From Pseudooceanicola antarcticus (GTDB lineage Bacteria; Pseudomonadota; Alphaproteobacteria; Rhodobacterales; Rhodobacteraceae), in NCBI RefSeq assembly GCF_900215355.1, contig NZ_OBEA01000003.1, positions 248,001 to 312,000 on the forward strand: a stretch of 64,000 nt of DNA, read 5' to 3'. The position numbers were made by a program, and so were the translations under genes. Shown here piece by piece: positions 61,853 through 64,000 of this stretch. Numbering within the stretch: position 1 is the stretch's first letter; each line of letters opens with the position of its first letter. The notes below the pieces were generated by a model. It made no database searches. It was not told the DNA's origin and saw nothing but the letters and a program-made list of their open reading frames with translations.

Positions 61853-63357
61853 CCGGCGAGGCCGGGTACGCGATAGGCCAGGGCTTCGGCGATATGGGGG
61901 CGGCGAATGGCGTCGCTGCCCTCGAGGTCTGCAATGGTGCGGGCCACCCGCAGCACCCGGTGATAGCCCCGTGCCGAGAGGCCGAATCGCTCTGCCGCGC
62001 GCAGCAACAGCTCGCGCCCCTCGTCATCCGGGGCGGCGAAACGGTCCAGCGCCGGACCGGTCAGATCGGCGTTAAGCAGCTTTTCCCCCATCTCCGCATG
62101 GCGCGCGGCCTGCCTGGCGCGGGCCTTTGTGACCCGCGCGCGGACCACCTCGGAACTGTCGCCCGAGGGGGGCAGGTCCAGCTCATAAAGCGGCATCTCC
62201 GGCACCTCGAAGCGCAGGTCGAAGCGGTCCATCAGCGGCCCCGAGACCTTGCCCATGTATTTCTCTGAACATTTAGGCGCCTGGGAGCAGGCGCGGTCGG
62301 GATTGGCCAGGAAGCCGCAGCGGCAGGGATTGGCCGCCCCCACCAGAAGCACCCGGCAGGGGTAGCGCACATGGGCCGCCGCGCGCGAGACGGTGACCTC
62401 TCCGGTCTCCATAGGCTGGCGCAGGGTGTCGAGCACCGCAGGCGCGAACTCGGGCATCTCGTCGAGAAACAGCACCCCGTTGTGGGCCAGGGAGATCTCG
62501 CCCGGCTGGGCCCCGCGCCCGCCGCCGATGATCGCCGCAGTGGATGCCGTGTGGTGCGGCTCGATGAAGGGCGGGGCCGCGCTGATCGTCCCGTTGAGCA
62601 GCCCAGCAAGGGAATGCACGATGGAGGTCTCCAGCGCTTCGCGCGGGTCGAGGTCCGGCAGCAGGCCGGGCAAGCGCTTGGCCAGCATGGATTTTCCGGC
62701 GCCAGGCGGGCCGATCATCAGCAGGTGGTGGCGCCCTGCGGCAGCGATCTCAAGCGCGCGCTTGGCTTTCTCCTGCCCGCGCACGTCGCGCATATCCGGG
62801 GTTTCGCGCTGGCGGGTGACGGCGCCCGCCTCGGCCTCGGGCAGCGGGGCCTCTCCGGTCAGGTGGCGCACCAGCGCGCTCAGCGAAGGGGCGCCGGTGA
62901 CACGGGTCGCCGCGCTCCAGGCCGCCTCGCCGGCGGAACTGGCGGCGCAAAGCAGCCCCCGGTCCTCTGCGGCGGCGGCCATGGCGGCAGGCAGGACGCC
63001 GGGCACGGGAATGATCGAGCCGTCCAGCGAAAGCTCGCCAAGCGAGCAGTAATCCTCGGCCACCTCGGCGGGCAGCACGTTCAGCGCCGTCAGGATCGCC
63101 AGCGCGATCGGCAGGTCATAGTGGCTGCCCGCCTTGGGCATGTCGGCGGGCGAGAGGTTGATCGTGATCCGCTGGGTCGGCAGGGCGATGCGCATGGCGG
63201 TCAGCGCCGAGCGCACCCGCTCGCGCGCTTCCGAGACCGCCTTGTCGGGCAGCCCGACGATGGAAAACCCCGGCACACCGGGCGAGAGCGCGCATTGCAC
63301 CTCGACCGGGGCGGCTTCGGCGCCGTGGAAGGCTACGGTATAGGTCCTTTTGACCAT
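61849..63357 (-). CDS. comM: YifB/ComM-family Mg-chelatase-like ATPase
   Basis: 502-residue AAA+ ATPase. The N-terminal domain has [17 protein letters not shown], the Walker A is [10 protein letters not shown] near residue 220, and [18 protein letters not shown] is Walker B/sensor region. The Mg-chelatase-like C-terminal domain contains the C-x3-C-type [19 protein letters not shown] cluster. ComM is a branch-migration helicase used in natural transformation. In Rhodobacterales it is associated with competence and gene transfer agent recipient ability and lies in the CtrA regulon; a CtrA-like site lies upstream here. Confidence 0.92.
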   Translation of the reverse strand: MVKRTYTVAFHGAEAAPVEVQCALSPGVPGFSIVGLPDKAVSEARERVRSALTAMRIALPTQRITINLSPADMPKAGSHYDLPIALAILTALNVLPAEVAEDYCSLGELSLDGSIIPVPGVLPAAMAAAAEDRGLLCAASSAGEAAWSAATRVTGAPSLSALVRHLTGEAPLPEAEAGAVTRQRETPDMRDVRGQEKAKRALEIAAAGRHHLLMIGPPGAGKSMLAKRLPGLLPDLDPREALETSIVHSLAGLLNGTISAAPPFIEPHHTASTAAIIGGGRGAQPGEISLAHNGVLFLDEMPEFAPAVLDTLRQPMETGEVTVSRAAAHVRYPCRVLLVGAANPCRCGFLANPDRACSQAPKCSEKYMGKVSGPLMDRFDLRFEVPEMPLYELDLPPSGDSSEVVRARVTKARARQAARHAEMGEKLLNADLTGPALDRFAAPDDEGRELLLRAAERFGLSARGYHRVLRVARTIADLEGSDAIRRPHIAEALAYRVPGLAG

Positions 63358-63397
63358 GTGATCCCCCGTGGTTCACACATGGTTAAGAGGCGAGGCC

Positions 63398-63412
63398 TTA
63401 GCGCTTGGTTAA
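63398..63412 (-). promoter_or_regulatory. CtrA-like binding site upstream of comM
   Basis: TTAG-N7-TTAA (63398-63412) differs by one base from the CtrA consensus TTAA-N7-TTAA, and another TTAA (63383-63386) is nearby. It lies about 41 bases before the comM ATG in a 65-base gap between comM and the GST gene. Confidence 0.5.
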
Positions 63413-63422
63413 TGCCCGTCGG

Positions 63423-64000
63423 TCAATGCGCAGCCGAGAGCAGCGCCATCGTCGCGGGCCAGGCCCCGGCATCATTGACCGACTTGTCGCGGCAGGTCGG
63501 GTTGCAATAGCCGATGATCCGGCCGTCGATCTCGGCCAAATCGGTGACGGGCTTGCCGGAATAGGGGCAGGTCTGGTTGATCGAAGCGCCTTCGCTGACC
63601 GCGCGGGCAGGCAGGGGCGTGGGCCCGGGCCAGCTGCCGCGGGGCAGGTCCATGGCGTAGGGATCATGGGCGAAGGTCTCGGTCAGGGCCAGGGCGCGCC
63701 AGCGGCGGAAGGCGGGGTGGGCGAGCATGGCCTGCGCATAGGCAGCGAGGCGGGGAGAGACAGGCAGGCCGTAGCCCGCGATCCGGGCCGCGACCGGGGC
63801 GTAGAAGCAGTCGGCAAGCGACCAGGTGCCCATGATCCAGGGCCCCTCGGCACTGCGTTGCGTCTCGGCGTAGGCAAAGAGCTGGTCGAGCCGGGCGAGG
63901 TCGGCCAGCACCGCCTCGGAGGGCTCGAACCCCTGGTACTGACAGAGCAGCTGCATCGGGCAGGCGCCGCGCAGGGCGGTGAAGCCGGCGTGCATCTCAG
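63423..64000 (-). CDS. Glutathione S-transferase with C-terminal Cys-rich tail (5' truncated by window edge)
   Basis: Only the C-terminal ~192 residues are in the window; the open frame continues past base 64000, so the N-terminal thioredoxin-like glutathione-binding domain lies outside. The visible part is the all-helical GST domain (WIMGTWSLADCFYAPVAARI is the typical N-capping motif region). After it comes a ~50-residue tail with CPYSGKPV and GYCNPTCRDK, resembling a YHS/TRASH-like metal-binding module. The family role is detoxification or reduction with glutathione; gshB lies close by. Confidence 0.87.
   Translation of the reverse strand, partial: EMHAGFTALRGACPMQLLCQYQGFEPSEAVLADLARLDQLFAYAETQRSAEGPWIMGTWSLADCFYAPVAARIAGYGLPVSPRLAAYAQAMLAHPAFRRWRALALTETFAHDPYAMDLPRGSWPGPTPLPARAVSEGASINQTCPYSGKPVTDLAEIDGRIIGYCNPTCRDKSVNDAGAWPATMALLSAAH

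Overview
The window is a chromosomal segment of a high-GC alphaproteobacterium, most likely a Rhodobacterales (Roseobacter/Rhodobacter-type) species. The evidence is the gene content: the tiny aa3 cytochrome oxidase subunit IV, a DUF6173-like protein, a phaA-phaB pair, ETF-ubiquinone oxidoreductase, a [2Fe-2S] SoxR, a glnD-murJ pair close to trpS, and a comM gene with a CtrA-like site. The genus cannot be fixed by eye. I see no rRNA, tRNA, CRISPR array, transposase, integrase or phage gene, so this looks like core chromosome with a few transport islands.

Layout. 1-5.7 kb: the end of an acyl-CoA dehydrogenase coupled to a metallo-beta-lactamase-fold hydrolase, a DUF6173-like protein, cytochrome oxidase subunit IV, a lipoprotein with possible permuted papain-like residues, AzlCD, MobA and a lytic transglycosylase. 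5.8-15.6 kb: IspE, a TPR protein, ETF-QO, SoxR with its operator and a divergent VOC protein, GreA, a membrane coiled-coil protein, polyprenyl diphosphate synthase, and the DUF2007, methyltransferase and DUF465 genes. 15.8-19.5 kb: polyhydroxyalkanoate genes phaA and phaB, an intact EAL phosphodiesterase and Tag glycosylase. 19.5-20 kb is a gene-free stretch rich in small repeats.

20-27.5 kb: a class III aminotransferase, a kynurenine-formamidase-like hydrolase, a complete LivKHMGF-type ABC importer and a stand-alone Lrp/AsnC effector (RAM) domain. 27.6-34.7 kb: an iron/siderophore block with DUF2218, a binding protein, two permeases, an ATPase, then ExbB-ExbD-ExbD-TonB. No outer-membrane receptor is in the window. 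34.9-45.5 kb: YbjN, ProC, CsaA, a D-hydroxyacid dehydrogenase, a lipoprotein esterase, thymidine kinase, a GFA protein, a PPOX-fold protein, CarB with a 27-residue lipoprotein ORF overlapping its stop codon, and cyclopropane fatty acid synthase. 46-64 kb: AspS, a GNAT protein, a branched-chain-type aminotransferase, VOC, TrpS, a rhomboid-fold protein lacking the catalytic serine and histidine, a phospholipase D-like protein, MurJ, GlnD, an LppC/LpoA-like lipoprotein, RsmI, YraN, GshB, ComM/YifB and a glutathione transferase that runs off the end.

No large unknown multi-gene system is evident. The most interesting items are the 27-residue lipoprotein ORF overlapping carB, the rhomboid pseudoprotease, the receptor-less TonB complex with two ExbD proteins, the 11-bp repeat array, the SoxR operator, the CtrA-like site before comM, and the metal-binding-like tail on the glutathione transferase. 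Coordinates, motifs and hairpins were read by eye. Family names come from recognised motifs, not database searches.
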